Positions 26,997 to 36,068 of a DNA stretch of 64,000 nt are shown here, piece by piece. The position numbers were made by a program, and so were the translations under genes. Positions within the stretch are counted from its first letter, which is position 1. The number at the start of each line of letters is the position of its first letter. The stretch spans positions 1,612,001 through 1,676,000 of the forward strand of contig NZ_FXWH01000001.1 of NCBI RefSeq assembly GCF_900177775.1, in the 5' to 3' direction. The stretch is from Pseudidiomarina planktonica. Its GTDB lineage: Bacteria; Pseudomonadota; Gammaproteobacteria; Enterobacterales; Alteromonadaceae. Under the pieces are notes generated by a model that saw nothing but the letters and a program-made list of their open reading frames with translations, had not been told where the DNA came from and ran no database searches.

Positions 26997-28589
26997 TTAC
27001 ACCATATGCACCAGCATACTGGTTGGGTCTTCCAAAAACTCCTGCCAGCGCTTGTTAAAGCGGGCAATAGTTCCGCCATCAATAATGCGGTGATCACCAG
27101 ACCAGCTTGCCGTCATCAGCTTACGTGCTACCACGTTGCCATTGGCATCAAAGCGCGGTAATTCCTGCACCTTGCCTAAGGCCACAATAGCCGCTTCCGG
27201 CTTATTGATAATTGGCGTAGCTACAGTGCCGCCAATAACGCCGATATTCGAGATGCTAATAGTGCCACCTTTCATATCTGCCTGCGCCACTTTGCCTTCG
27301 CGAGCCGCAGTGGTTAAGCGCGTTACTTCGTTGGCCACCTCAATAATGCTCTTGTTTTGTACCTGCTTAATATTAGGTACCAACAAGCCAATTTTGGTGT
27401 CCACAGCCATACCAATGTTGTGGTCATCAAAGTAAGTAATTTCGGTGCAGTCGTCGTTCACCTGCGCATTCATTAGCGGGAATTCTTTCAGTGCTAATGA
27501 CAATGCCTTGATGAAAAACGGCATCATAGTAATGCGCACGCCTTCGTCCTGATACCGTGCTTTCAATTGGCGTTGCAGCGCAATCACGTCGGTCAGGTCA
27601 AACTCGTCGGCATAGGTAAAGTGCGGAATGGTTCGTACCGATTCCGCCATAGCTTTGGCCATAGCCGCCTTCACGCCGCGAATAGGTTCAGTGCGCTTGC
27701 CGCCCTGGGTTGCTGCCGGCTTCGTGCTTTCGCTTGCAGTAGGCTTCGAAGCACCGCTTTGGTAATTCTCGATATCTTCTTTCATGACTCGGCCCTTCTT
27801 ACCTGAGCCTTCCACTTTGCTGATATCAATATCCATTTCGCGGGCGCGGCGGCGTACTGCAGGGCTAGCCACAGCTTTACCCTGACGGGCTGCTACTGGC
27901 GGCTCGGCCTGACCACCGGCAGATTTGCTGGTGTCCGTTGCTGCCTTGCTACCTGACTGCGAGCTAGCTTCGCTCGAATCCGAGTCAGAATCACCACTGC
28001 CGCCAGCTACGGTTAATGCAAATAACGGTTCGTGAACTTTAGCAACATCGCCTTTAGCGTAATAAAGTTTTTGTACTACACCGTCGTCTTTGGCCGGAAT
28101 TTCAACCATGGCTTTGTCGGTCATCACCTCAACCACCGGCTGATCTTCTTTCACTTCGTCGCCTTCAGCAACCAGCCATTCCACAATTTCACACTCAACA
28201 ATACCTTCACCAATATCTGGCAAAATAAAGTCGGTAGTGGTGCTGCCACCTTTTTTCGCTGGCTCTGGCTGAGAATTTTGCTGCTCTTCCTGCTTTGACG
28301 AAGGTGCCGGGTCTTTGCTTACTGGCTTGGCTTCGGCTTCGGACTCATCACCCGCGCTTTCAATGGCAAACAAAGGCTCGTGAACCTTGGCAATGTCGCC
28401 TTTGGCATAATAAAGCTTCTTCACTACGCCATCGTCTTTGGCCGGAATTTCAACCACGGCTTTATCGGTCATTACTTCAACCACCGGCTGATCTTCTTTA
28501 ACTTCATCACCTTCAGCCACTAACCATTCAACGATTTCGCATTCAACAATGCCTTCGCCAATGTCAGGTAGAATAAAATCTTTGCTCAT
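26997..28589 (-). CDS. bkdB: Dihydrolipoyl acyltransferase (E2) of the branched-chain 2-oxoacid dehydrogenase
   Basis: The core of the complex that oxidises the 2-oxoacids of Val, Leu and Ile. 530 residues: lipoyl domain 1 (about 2-76), an acidic Gln/Ser/Pro linker, lipoyl domain 2 (about 119-193), a Ser/Asp-rich linker, the E3-binding domain (ASPAVRRRAREMDID, GSGKKGRVMKEDI), and the catalytic domain ending with SWSGDHRIIDGG (active-site His and Asp). Each lipoyl domain has the modified Lys in VMTDKA. The two lipoyl domains differ at only about four positions in protein, while many codons differ silently. Third gene of the E1 alpha-E1 beta-E2 operon; no E3 gene is nearby. GGAG precedes the ATG at 28589. 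Confidence 0.93.
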   Translation of the reverse strand: MSKDFILPDIGEGIVECEIVEWLVAEGDEVKEDQPVVEVMTDKAVVEIPAKDDGVVKKLYYAKGDIAKVHEPLFAIESAGDESEAEAKPVSKDPAPSSKQEEQQNSQPEPAKKGGSTTTDFILPDIGEGIVECEIVEWLVAEGDEVKEDQPVVEVMTDKAMVEIPAKDDGVVQKLYYAKGDVAKVHEPLFALTVAGGSGDSDSDSSEASSQSGSKAATDTSKSAGGQAEPPVAARQGKAVASPAVRRRAREMDIDISKVEGSGKKGRVMKEDIENYQSGASKPTASESTKPAATQGGKRTEPIRGVKAAMAKAMAESVRTIPHFTYADEFDLTDVIALQRQLKARYQDEGVRITMMPFFIKALSLALKEFPLMNAQVNDDCTEITYFDDHNIGMAVDTKIGLLVPNIKQVQNKSIIEVANEVTRLTTAAREGKVAQADMKGGTISISNIGVIGGTVATPIINKPEAAIVALGKVQELPRFDANGNVVARKLMTASWSGDHRIIDGGTIARFNKRWQEFLEDPTSMLVHMV

Positions 28590-28602
28590 CGTAGGCGCTC
28601 CG

Positions 28603-29580
28603 TTAGTAGTTCATTGAAGCTTTAATCGCTTCATAAACTTTCAAGTGATCCACGAAGTATTCTTTTTCATGGGAGAGCGGATACGGTGTATCCAAACCAC
28701 ACACCCGGGCAATTGGAGACTCCAGGTACAAGAAGCAGCGGTCCTGAATGGTCGCCGCTATTTCGCTGGCAAAACCACCAGTTAATGGCGCTTCCTGAGT
28801 GACCAGTAAACGACCTGTTTTGGTAACAGATTTCGCTACGGTTTCTATGTCCCAAGGTAAAATGGTACGTAAATCAATAAGCTCACAAGAAACGCCGTCT
28901 TTCTCAGCCATTTCCGCCGCTTTTTCGATCATCTCAACCTGAGCGCCCCAGGCTAGCAAGGTAATGTCAGAGCCTTCTTTCATCACGTCTGCTTTGCCAA
29001 GTGGGATGGTGTATTCCTCTTCCGGCACTTCGCCAACTGACGCACGATAAATGCGCTTAGGTTCCATAAACAGAACCGGGTTTGGATCGAAAATAGAGCT
29101 CAGCAACAACCCTTTTGCTTCATACGGGTTACGCGGCATCACAATTTTCAAGCCTGGCGTGTGTGCGAAATAAGCTTCTGGTGATTGCGAGTGGTAATGA
29201 CCACCAGCAATACCGCCGCCGTATGGCGTACGAATAGTTAAGCCACCAACATTGAACTCGTTACCTGAACGGTACCGGAACTTGGCTGACTCGTTCACAA
29301 TTTGGTCAAACGCCGGGAAAATATAATCACCGAACTGAATTTCAGCAACGGCGTAGCTGCCTTGAGAAGCCAGGCCATTCGCAAATCCTAAAATACCCTG
29401 CTCAACCAGCGGTGTATTAAAGTTGCGGTGCTTACCATACTTTTCAGTTAAGCCTGAAGTAGCACGGAATACGCCACCGAAAGAACCGGTGTCTTCGCCA
29501 AAGCTATATACTTTGTCATTTTTTGCCATGGCCAAATCTAACGCATTGTTGATGGCCTGGAGTAAGTTCATTTTCGCCAT
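28603..29580 (-). CDS. bkdA2: 2-oxoisovalerate dehydrogenase E1 beta subunit
   Basis: 325 residues. Together with E1 alpha it forms the thiamine-diphosphate heterotetramer that decarboxylates branched 2-oxoacids. Seen: [17 protein letters not shown], the [12 protein letters not shown] and [18 protein letters not shown] segments that build the ThDP pocket, [19 protein letters not shown], and the C-terminal [17 protein letters not shown]. Its ATG overlaps the E1 alpha stop in TAATG, with GGAGG upstream, so translation is coupled. 13 bp separate it from E2. Confidence 0.94.
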   Translation of the reverse strand: MAKMNLLQAINNALDLAMAKNDKVYSFGEDTGSFGGVFRATSGLTEKYGKHRNFNTPLVEQGILGFANGLASQGSYAVAEIQFGDYIFPAFDQIVNESAKFRYRSGNEFNVGGLTIRTPYGGGIAGGHYHSQSPEAYFAHTPGLKIVMPRNPYEAKGLLLSSIFDPNPVLFMEPKRIYRASVGEVPEEEYTIPLGKADVMKEGSDITLLAWGAQVEMIEKAAEMAEKDGVSCELIDLRTILPWDIETVAKSVTKTGRLLVTQEAPLTGGFASEIAATIQDRCFLYLESPIARVCGLDTPYPLSHEKEYFVDHLKVYEAIKASMNY

Positions 29581-30779
29581 TAGTCCTGACCTCCCTCAAT
29601 ACGACCCGATGTTTTCGGATAAGCATCCGGGTACTTCTGAATATGTGCTTTCAAGTCGCGCAACTGCTGTTGCAGCTGGTCGTGAGGTTGGTCATACACA
29701 TCTTCAATAATTTCATCAATGTGCGGCACTGCTACTTTTTCAGCTTTCTTCAGTGCAGCCAATACAGCTTCTTTCTTCTGCTGATAAATTTCGTCCGCTT
29801 TTTCCTGCGTCATCCAGTCTTTGCTCAGCAACCACTTTTGCAAGCGCTCCAGTGGATCTTTGGCACGCCAACCGGCTTCTTCATCACGCGTACGGTAACC
29901 CGTTGGGTCATCCGAGGTTGAGTGACCGGCCATACGATAAGACATACCCTCAATAAGTACTGGCTCATTCTCTTCAACCGCAAGTTTACGCGCCATTTGC
30001 GTTGCTTTTAGCACCGCCATAATGTCGTTGCCGTCAATACGAATAGTCTTCATACCATAGCCAACACCACGTGGGGCAATACCGTCACCGGCAAATTGCT
30101 CGCCCTGAGCTGGGGTTGAAATGGCATAACCGTTGTTACGGCAGAAGAAGATAACTGGCACTCTATACACTGCGGCCATGTTTAATGCGGCGTGGAAGTC
30201 ACCTTCCGAGGCAGCACCTTCACCGAAGTAGCAAATAGTACACTTGCCGTTTTTATCCATTTTCTGGCCGTAGGCGTAGCCTGTGGCTTGCGGAATCTGG
30301 GTAGCTAGCGGTGACGCAATGGTCATGAAGTTCAAATCAGCGCAACCATAGTGCACCGGCATTTGACGGCCTTTGCCCAGGTCCTGCTCGTTCGAGAACA
30401 GCTGATTCATAAACTGCTCTACAGTAAAACCGCGGTAGGCCAGTGAACCTTGCTCGCGATACTGACCCATGATCATGTCTTCGTCGTCCAGCGCCGCAGC
30501 CGAGCCAATGCTCGCTGCTTCTTCACCTAATGAAGACAAGTAAAAGCTGATACGACCCTGCCGCTGGGCGGCGATCATGCGCTCGTCCAACACCCGGATA
30601 AATTGCATGGTGTCGAATATTTTCAGCATAAGTTCTTTATCGAACTCAGGTAGTTCAGCATCTTTATGTAAGGTGCCGTCTTCTTTGAGTATTTGTAGCA
30701 TTGGAATTTTCAACGCAGAACCATCAATAAATGACGGCTTGGTTACTATTTCCAACTGGTGTTTTTTGTCCTTCGCCAT
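29580..30779 (-). CDS. bkdA1: 2-oxoisovalerate dehydrogenase E1 alpha subunit
   Basis: 399 residues, the first gene of the operon. It binds ThDP and Mg through [15 protein letters not shown] and ends that motif with CRNNGYAIS. The phosphorylation-loop region [16 protein letters not shown] is the usual one for branched-chain and pyruvate E1 alpha. The N-terminal [19 protein letters not shown] resembles branched-chain E1 rather than pyruvate E1. AGAAGG before the ATG at 30779. It has the upstream region of the operon to itself, which holds two palindromes (30787-30796 and 30841-30850). Confidence 0.94.
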   Translation of the reverse strand: MAKDKKHQLEIVTKPSFIDGSALKIPMLQILKEDGTLHKDAELPEFDKELMLKIFDTMQFIRVLDERMIAAQRQGRISFYLSSLGEEAASIGSAAALDDEDMIMGQYREQGSLAYRGFTVEQFMNQLFSNEQDLGKGRQMPVHYGCADLNFMTIASPLATQIPQATGYAYGQKMDKNGKCTICYFGEGAASEGDFHAALNMAAVYRVPVIFFCRNNGYAISTPAQGEQFAGDGIAPRGVGYGMKTIRIDGNDIMAVLKATQMARKLAVEENEPVLIEGMSYRMAGHSTSDDPTGYRTRDEEAGWRAKDPLERLQKWLLSKDWMTQEKADEIYQQKKEAVLAALKKAEKVAVPHIDEIIEDVYDQPHDQLQQQLRDLKAHIQKYPDAYPKTSGRIEGGQD

Positions 30780-30786
30780 AACCTTC

Positions 30787-30892
30787 TCTTATAAGAATAA
30801 TCGTGTGTAGACGGGGTGGTCGTTAAATTGCGCTCACTTTACCTGCAGGTTTACCCACATGCAAACACCGCCGCAGTGAAAAAACCTGCGGC
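30787..30892. promoter_or_regulatory. Upstream region of the bkd operon with palindromes
   Basis: Three symmetric elements lie between the astE and E1 alpha genes: tcttataaga (30787-30796), acctgcaggt (30841-30850), and a 7-bp hairpin gccgcag / ctgcggc (30870-30876 / 30886-30892). The hairpin has no U-tract on the astE side, so it is a poor terminator. The bkd promoter must lie here. I recognise no known LiuR or BkdR-type site. Confidence 0.35.
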
Positions 30893-30921
30893 AGTTGTAA
30901 ATTTCAGGTAACAAACAAAGG

Positions 30922-31947
30922 TTAGACCAGCTTCAAACGACTCGCTGGAATTTCAGCTACTAGCAGCAAGGCACGCTGGCCAATTTTGACTTTCGCATTT
31001 GGAAATACAATGCGTTCGCCTGCCGTTTCAATACAGTGCTCAGTTTCGCCATCAGTTGCCAGCACATAACCCTGTTCAAATGGCGTGAAATTGGCAACAT
31101 CGGTTGGAAAGTGTAACTGAAAGTCTTCGTGCTGGCGGTCAATGACTCGTGTTACCTCGTAAATTTTTAGCTGGTTAGCATCAAACTCTGGTAACTGCAG
31201 GTCATGTTGATTAATTAACTCACGCAAACCCTTATCAGCGCTCGCAAACCGGCTCATGTCGTTTTCACCAAACGGCTTCACTTTACCCAATTCAACAGTA
31301 AAAGCATTTGCCTCAAATTGCTCGGCACTGAAATAGGAAAACGTGGTGGTTGCGCTTTGGCTTAGCAACACCGCTTCAATGCCGCAATGATTCAAAAAGC
31401 TCAACTCATTCTTTTTATAAGGTTTGCCGTGCGTAAACGGATGCACCGCAAATTTTTCGTGCATGGAATCGCGAATTGCAGTGTGTAAATCGTAATGAAA
31501 GCGTTGACGTTTAGTACCTGTTGCTTCGTCATAAAAGCGCTGCACGTAATATTCTAGCTTTTGCGCACGTTTATGCTCGGCAGTGTTGCCATTCGCATGA
31601 GCACCACTGAATAAGCGATTCATGTTCTCGTCAACAAACCGCGTACCGTTATTGATAGCGTCCGGGTTAGCAATCAATAACATCACCCGGTGAGCAGGTA
31701 CTAAATCACCAGCGATAATGTCATGAGCTATATCCCGCACCATCTCTATAGGCGCGGTTTCGTCGCCATGTACGGCACAAGATAAAATAATATCCTTACT
31801 ACCAGGCTTCGGTGGGTGCGCCACCATGACACCTGAATCCCATATTTCTACGGTAACTTCGTTTTCCAGGGTTAATGTTTGCTCACTGACACTGCCGGGT
31901 TGCGTTTCCCGAGTCCATTTTAAAAAGTCAGACCATTCTAATTCCAC
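30922..31947 (-). CDS. astE: Succinylglutamate desuccinylase
   Basis: Last step of the arginine succinyltransferase pathway: hydrolysis of N-succinylglutamate to glutamate and succinate. 341 residues of the M14/AspA-AstE family. Zinc ligands seen: H60 and E63 in AVHGDETAP, and H155 in YDLHTAIRD. The catalytic Glu is in FTVELGKVKPFG (near 219). GTRFVDENMNRLFSG is the family's substrate-contact stretch. The other ast genes are not in this window. It begins three bases after the DUF599 gene and should share its promoter. Confidence 0.9.
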   Translation of the reverse strand: MELEWSDFLKWTRETQPGSVSEQTLTLENEVTVEIWDSGVMVAHPPKPGSKDIILSCAVHGDETAPIEMVRDIAHDIIAGDLVPAHRVMLLIANPDAINNGTRFVDENMNRLFSGAHANGNTAEHKRAQKLEYYVQRFYDEATGTKRQRFHYDLHTAIRDSMHEKFAVHPFTHGKPYKKNELSFLNHCGIEAVLLSQSATTTFSYFSAEQFEANAFTVELGKVKPFGENDMSRFASADKGLRELINQHDLQLPEFDANQLKIYEVTRVIDRQHEDFQLHFPTDVANFTPFEQGYVLATDGETEHCIETAGERIVFPNAKVKIGQRALLLVAEIPASRLKLV

Positions 31948-31950
31948 TGG

Positions 31951-32691
31951 TTACTCCTGTTGTTGCTTTCCTGGCACCAGGCCTTTAGTTGCAAGTAGCG
32001 AGCGCAAAATACGCGAGCGATACTCACGGCGGTATAACACCCATACCACCAGTAAAGTGGTGCCAATAAAAAAGAATGGATGAATAAACCACATTAAAAA
32101 GGCTAAGGCGAAGTAGTACGCTCTTAAACCGTTATTGTATTCGTGACCGGCTTGATCCAGCACTTTGGCTGAGTGGCGAACATACATATCGCGCTGCTCT
32201 TCAGTATAGTCGGGGCTACGATATTGTGGCGCCACTCCCATTAACACCGACACAAAACCAAACTGGCGTATCGCCCAGGTAAATTTGAAGAAGGCGAACA
32301 CAAATATCAGCGCCAACAGAAATAGCTTCACCTGCACTTTTTCAGTGCTGGTAACCGCGGTAAAAGGAATCGACTGAAGCACCACCATTAGTTTCTCAGC
32401 TGACGCCAGAACGGTTAGCACACCAGCTAGTACCAGAATGGTGGAAGAAGCAAAAAAGGTAACCGTACGTTCAACATTCCCTAACAAAGCAGCATCGGCA
32501 ATTTGATGATCTTTGCGGGTTAAGGTAGCCATCCAGTCAATGCGCAGTTGACGCAAAATACTCGATAAACTGTGGGTTGTACGGGCGCGCTTGCGAGCGA
32601 AGGTGGTATAGCCATACCAGCATACAATAAAGATACCCAGCGCTATCCAGTCCAGGTATGAAATAGCCATAATAGTGTTCTCGGTCGCCAC
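31951..32691 (-). CDS. DUF599 inner-membrane protein
   Basis: 246 residues with about five hydrophobic segments: LDWIALGIFIVCWYGYTTF near the start, TILVLAGVLTVLAS, LFLLALIFVFAFFKFTW, and a last pair around AFLMWFIHPFFFIG and LLVVWVLY. The QLRIDWMATLTRKDHQIADA and NNGLRAYYFALAFL stretches fit DUF599, whose function is not known. I keep the GTG at 32691 because GAGG lies seven bases upstream. An ATG seven codons later has no good site. It precedes astE in a two-gene unit behind a perfect operator-like repeat (32724-32742). Confidence 0.82.
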   Translation of the reverse strand: MATENTIMAISYLDWIALGIFIVCWYGYTTFARKRARTTHSLSSILRQLRIDWMATLTRKDHQIADAALLGNVERTVTFFASSTILVLAGVLTVLASAEKLMVVLQSIPFTAVTSTEKVQVKLFLLALIFVFAFFKFTWAIRQFGFVSVLMGVAPQYRSPDYTEEQRDMYVRHSAKVLDQAGHEYNNGLRAYYFALAFLMWFIHPFFFIGTTLLVVWVLYRREYRSRILRSLLATKGLVPGKQQQE

Positions 32692-32723
32692 GGCGCTGCC
32701 TCTGTCTCTTCATTCAGGTTACA

Positions 32724-32742
32724 TTGTTCATGCGATGAACAA
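32724..32742. promoter_or_regulatory. Operator-like inverted repeat before DUF599-astE
   Basis: TTGTTCAT-gcg-ATGAACAA is a perfect 8-bp inverted repeat with a 3-bp centre. It lies 33-51 bp upstream of the DUF599 start codon, where a promoter is expected. The form fits a TetR-like or similar dimer. The regulator is not in the window. Confidence 0.55.
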
Positions 32743-32771
32743 ATTAAAACGGCGGTATCAGAAAGACAATC

Positions 32772-32800
32772 GCGGGCACTTTTGACCAAAGTACCCGCGC
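32772..32800 (-). terminator. Hairpin after the RND pump gene
   Basis: A 12-bp stem with one C-A mismatch (cgcgggcacttt / aaagtacccgcg) and loop tgacc. It is about 52 bp past the stop of the RND gene in its direction of transcription. The following sequence is only moderately T-rich, so termination may be weak. Confidence 0.5.
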
Positions 32801-32852
32801 TAGTGACTTTAACAACTATAACAACAGATGTTTACTATTTTATGACAGTTTT

Positions 32853-35800
32853 CTAGACTTTGCCTGCGCCATGGTCTTCTACCAGAGTGCTCTCTTTCGG
32901 TGGCGGTGGCGCCATTAATCCGTACCAGGACAGCATAGTACGAACGCCACGTTTGAAGTCATCCAGAATCAGGTACAAGCAAGGTATCAGCAACAGTGTA
33001 ATCACGGTTGCGAACAAAATACCGAATGCCAGTGACACCGCCATTGGAATAACAATTTTCGCCTGCAGACTTTTCTCCAGCACTATTGGTAACAACCCGA
33101 AGAACGTCGTCAGTGAGGTTAAGATAATGGCCCGGAAACGGCGCACCCCGGCATCAACCACCGCCTGGCGTAATTTCACACCATCTTTGCGAGCCTGGTT
33201 AACGTAGTCCACCATCACCAGGGAGTCGTTTACCACCACCCCGGCCAGGGCAATAATACCAAACAAGCTTAAAATACTAATTGGTATGCCCAGAATCAGG
33301 TGACCAAGTACCGCACCAATCATACCGAAAGGTATTACCGACATAATAATCAGCGGCTGGCTGTACGACTTCAATGGAATAGCCATCAGCGCGTAGATGG
33401 CAACTAACGCAAACATAAAGCCGTATTGCAGCGAGTTAGTCGCTTCTGCTTCGTCCTGTGACGCACCTTGTAGCTTGTATTCAACCGACGGATATTTATC
33501 CAGAATCACCTGAATTTTTTCCGACGTAATGTCTTTCACAATCGACGAAGGTTCTACCTTCTGCTTATCAACCCGAGCACGCACGTTCACCGAGCGTTCA
33601 CGGTCAATGCGCGTAATGGTGTTGTAACCAGTGCTGAATTCAACTTCGGCCAGTTCAGTAAATGGAATTTCGGCACCACCTGCAGTACGTAAACGCATGC
33701 TTTCCAAGCTGCCCACCGACTGACGCTCTTCCAGCGGATAGCGAACCATAACCCGAACTTCTTCATCATTCCGTTGAATTCGCTGCGCTTCAGCACCATA
33801 GAATGCATAACGCACCTGATTGGCTAAATCGGCCAAATCAATGCCCATAGCATTCGCCAGCGGCTTCAGCTTCAGAATAATTTCTTCCTTGCCCTCGCCA
33901 AAGGTATCTTCAATATCGAACACACCGTCAAACTGACGGAGCTCAGCTTTCAAATCATTGGCGGCAGAAGACAGCTCCGTTAAATCTTCACCCGTTAGCT
34001 GAAACTCGAGATCAAATGCATTACCACCGCCAATACTGCCACGGAAGTTTAATGCCTTAACCCCAGCTAACTCAGGAACCTGTTCACGCCAGCGGTTCAC
34101 AATATCAAAACCGTCAATTTCGCGTTCTTCACCTTTGGCTAACTCAGCAAACACAGTGCCACCAGAGGTTCCGCTTAACCAAATATTGGTATGACGAATC
34201 ACCGCTGCACCATCTTCATCCACTATTTCAGCGTCTACATCGCGCAGTGCCTGCTCAACTTTTTGCACCACTTCAATAGTGCGTTGTTCAGAGCTACCTG
34301 GCTGCATTTCCACATTCGCCTGAATAAAGTCGCTTGGAATATCCGGGAAGAATACCCAGCGCACGGCACCACCAGCAATTAAGCCAATCATCAGAACGAA
34401 CATGGCAATGAAAGTCGCCAATGTGGTGTAACGGTAGTGCAAACATTTTTTCAAAAACGGCCGGTACTTGGTTTTCACAACGTACATTAAGCCGTCTGAA
34501 ATTTTATTTCGAAAACGCTGGAATGCATTGGCCTTTTCACCACGGCCTTTGGAATATTTCATGTTGGCTATGTGCGCCGGAAGAATCAGTTTTGATTCCA
34601 CCAGTGAGAATGCTAGACATAAAATAACCACCCAGGCGATAGATTCCCAAATAGCGCCCATGCCGCCGTCTACCATCAACATTGGTATAAAGGCCACCAT
34701 AGTCGTCAATACCCCAAAGGTAGCCGGAATGGCAACACGCTTGGCACCCTTAACAACGTTGTCTGTGGTTTTACCGTGCTTTTCTATTTCCGAGTACGCA
34801 CTTTCCCCTATGACTATGGCGTCATCCACCACTATCCCCAGTACTAGTATGAAACCAAATAGGGAAATCATATTGATGGAGATATCGAACATGGGTAGTG
34901 GCATTAACATAATGGTGCCAAGGAAACAGATTGGAATACCCAGCATTACCCAAAACGCCAGGCGCAGTTGCAGGAACAGCGCCAGCATTATAAATACCAG
35001 GAAACCGCCGGAAACCATGTTGCCGGTCATTAAATCCAAACGCCCTTGCAAGTAATACGAACTATCACCCCAATGCGCTATTTTAACTGCCGAAGGCAAT
35101 TCACTCTGCTTACGGTCAACGTAGTTGCGCACGACTTCGGCAATTTTTAAATCGTTCTGGTCGCCAACTGAGTCAACCCTTACAAAGGTGGCTGGTTTGC
35201 CGTCAAAGCGGGTGAAGTTTTCAGTTTCCACAAAACCATCACGAACCGTAGCAATGTCAGCCAGCGTTAAGCGGGTGCCGTCTGGATTGTTAATTAGAAC
35301 TATGTCTTCAAATTCTTGCCCGATGTACGCCTGATTACTGGTTCGCAGCAAGATATCGCCGTTTGGCGTTTTAATGGAACCGCCCGGAATATCAACTGAA
35401 GTACCACGCACGGCAGCAACAATTTCCTGGAAGGTTAGGTTATAACGCTGTAAATCCTGTTCGGAAATTTCAACGGCAATTTCGTACTCACGCGAGCCTA
35501 CGACTTCAACTTTGGTAATACCGCCAATAGACTTCAGGTCGTCGCGAACGTCTTTGGCCAGTTCTTTCATGGCAACTTCATCAATATCGCCGTATACCGA
35601 CAACCAAATCACCTGCCGCTGCGGTCGCACACGATAAATCACCGGATTCTCGGTTTGCTCAGGCATGCTGGCAATACCGTCTACGCGCATTTTCACTTCG
35701 TCCATGACCACTTGCGGATCGTAGCCGGATTCAACCTCAATACTTAAGGATGCTAAACCTTCCCGCGCGGTTGAAGTCACTTCTTCAATACCGTTCACAT

Positions 35801-36056
35801 CTTCAATAGCATCTTCAATACGAACAATAACGCCCTGCTCAACTTCTTGCGGCGCGGCCCCCTGGAATGGCACCTGAATACTAATAATATTCAGCTCAAC
35901 TTCCGGGAACATCTGCTTGCGTACTTCCTGCACAGCAAACAAACCACCAATGATAATTAAGAACATCAGTAAGTTAGCTGCAACCGTGTTATTCGCGAAC
36001 CAGGCAATGAGTCCGGTTTGCTTTTCACCCGGGACTTGCGGTTTAGTAGTGCTCAT
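32853..36056 (-). CDS. RND multidrug efflux transporter (AcrB-like)
   Basis: The 1067-residue inner-membrane proton antiporter of a tripartite pump. The RND layout is complete: TM1 (LLMFLIIIGGLFAV), a large periplasmic loop, TM2-6 with GIVVDDAIVIGE (the Asp pair of the proton relay, TM4), a cytoplasmic linker, and a second half with LALALVVNDSLVMVDYVN-type TM10 (seen as AGVVVNDSLVMVDYV). VRKQMFPEVELNIISIQVPF and QGAAPQEVEQGV are typical of the Vme-like subgroup. It follows the adaptor gene after 12 bp. No TolC-type gene is here. Substrates are unknown. Confidence 0.93.
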   Translation of the reverse strand: MSTTKPQVPGEKQTGLIAWFANNTVAANLLMFLIIIGGLFAVQEVRKQMFPEVELNIISIQVPFQGAAPQEVEQGVIVRIEDAIEDVNGIEEVTSTAREGLASLSIEVESGYDPQVVMDEVKMRVDGIASMPEQTENPVIYRVRPQRQVIWLSVYGDIDEVAMKELAKDVRDDLKSIGGITKVEVVGSREYEIAVEISEQDLQRYNLTFQEIVAAVRGTSVDIPGGSIKTPNGDILLRTSNQAYIGQEFEDIVLINNPDGTRLTLADIATVRDGFVETENFTRFDGKPATFVRVDSVGDQNDLKIAEVVRNYVDRKQSELPSAVKIAHWGDSSYYLQGRLDLMTGNMVSGGFLVFIMLALFLQLRLAFWVMLGIPICFLGTIMLMPLPMFDISINMISLFGFILVLGIVVDDAIVIGESAYSEIEKHGKTTDNVVKGAKRVAIPATFGVLTTMVAFIPMLMVDGGMGAIWESIAWVVILCLAFSLVESKLILPAHIANMKYSKGRGEKANAFQRFRNKISDGLMYVVKTKYRPFLKKCLHYRYTTLATFIAMFVLMIGLIAGGAVRWVFFPDIPSDFIQANVEMQPGSSEQRTIEVVQKVEQALRDVDAEIVDEDGAAVIRHTNIWLSGTSGGTVFAELAKGEEREIDGFDIVNRWREQVPELAGVKALNFRGSIGGGNAFDLEFQLTGEDLTELSSAANDLKAELRQFDGVFDIEDTFGEGKEEIILKLKPLANAMGIDLADLANQVRYAFYGAEAQRIQRNDEEVRVMVRYPLEERQSVGSLESMRLRTAGGAEIPFTELAEVEFSTGYNTITRIDRERSVNVRARVDKQKVEPSSIVKDITSEKIQVILDKYPSVEYKLQGASQDEAEATNSLQYGFMFALVAIYALMAIPLKSYSQPLIIMSVIPFGMIGAVLGHLILGIPISILSLFGIIALAGVVVNDSLVMVDYVNQARKDGVKLRQAVVDAGVRRFRAIILTSLTTFFGLLPIVLEKSLQAKIVIPMAVSLAFGILFATVITLLLIPCLYLILDDFKRGVRTMLSWYGLMAPPPPKESTLVEDHGAGKV

Positions 36057-36068
36057 ACGTAAGTCCTC

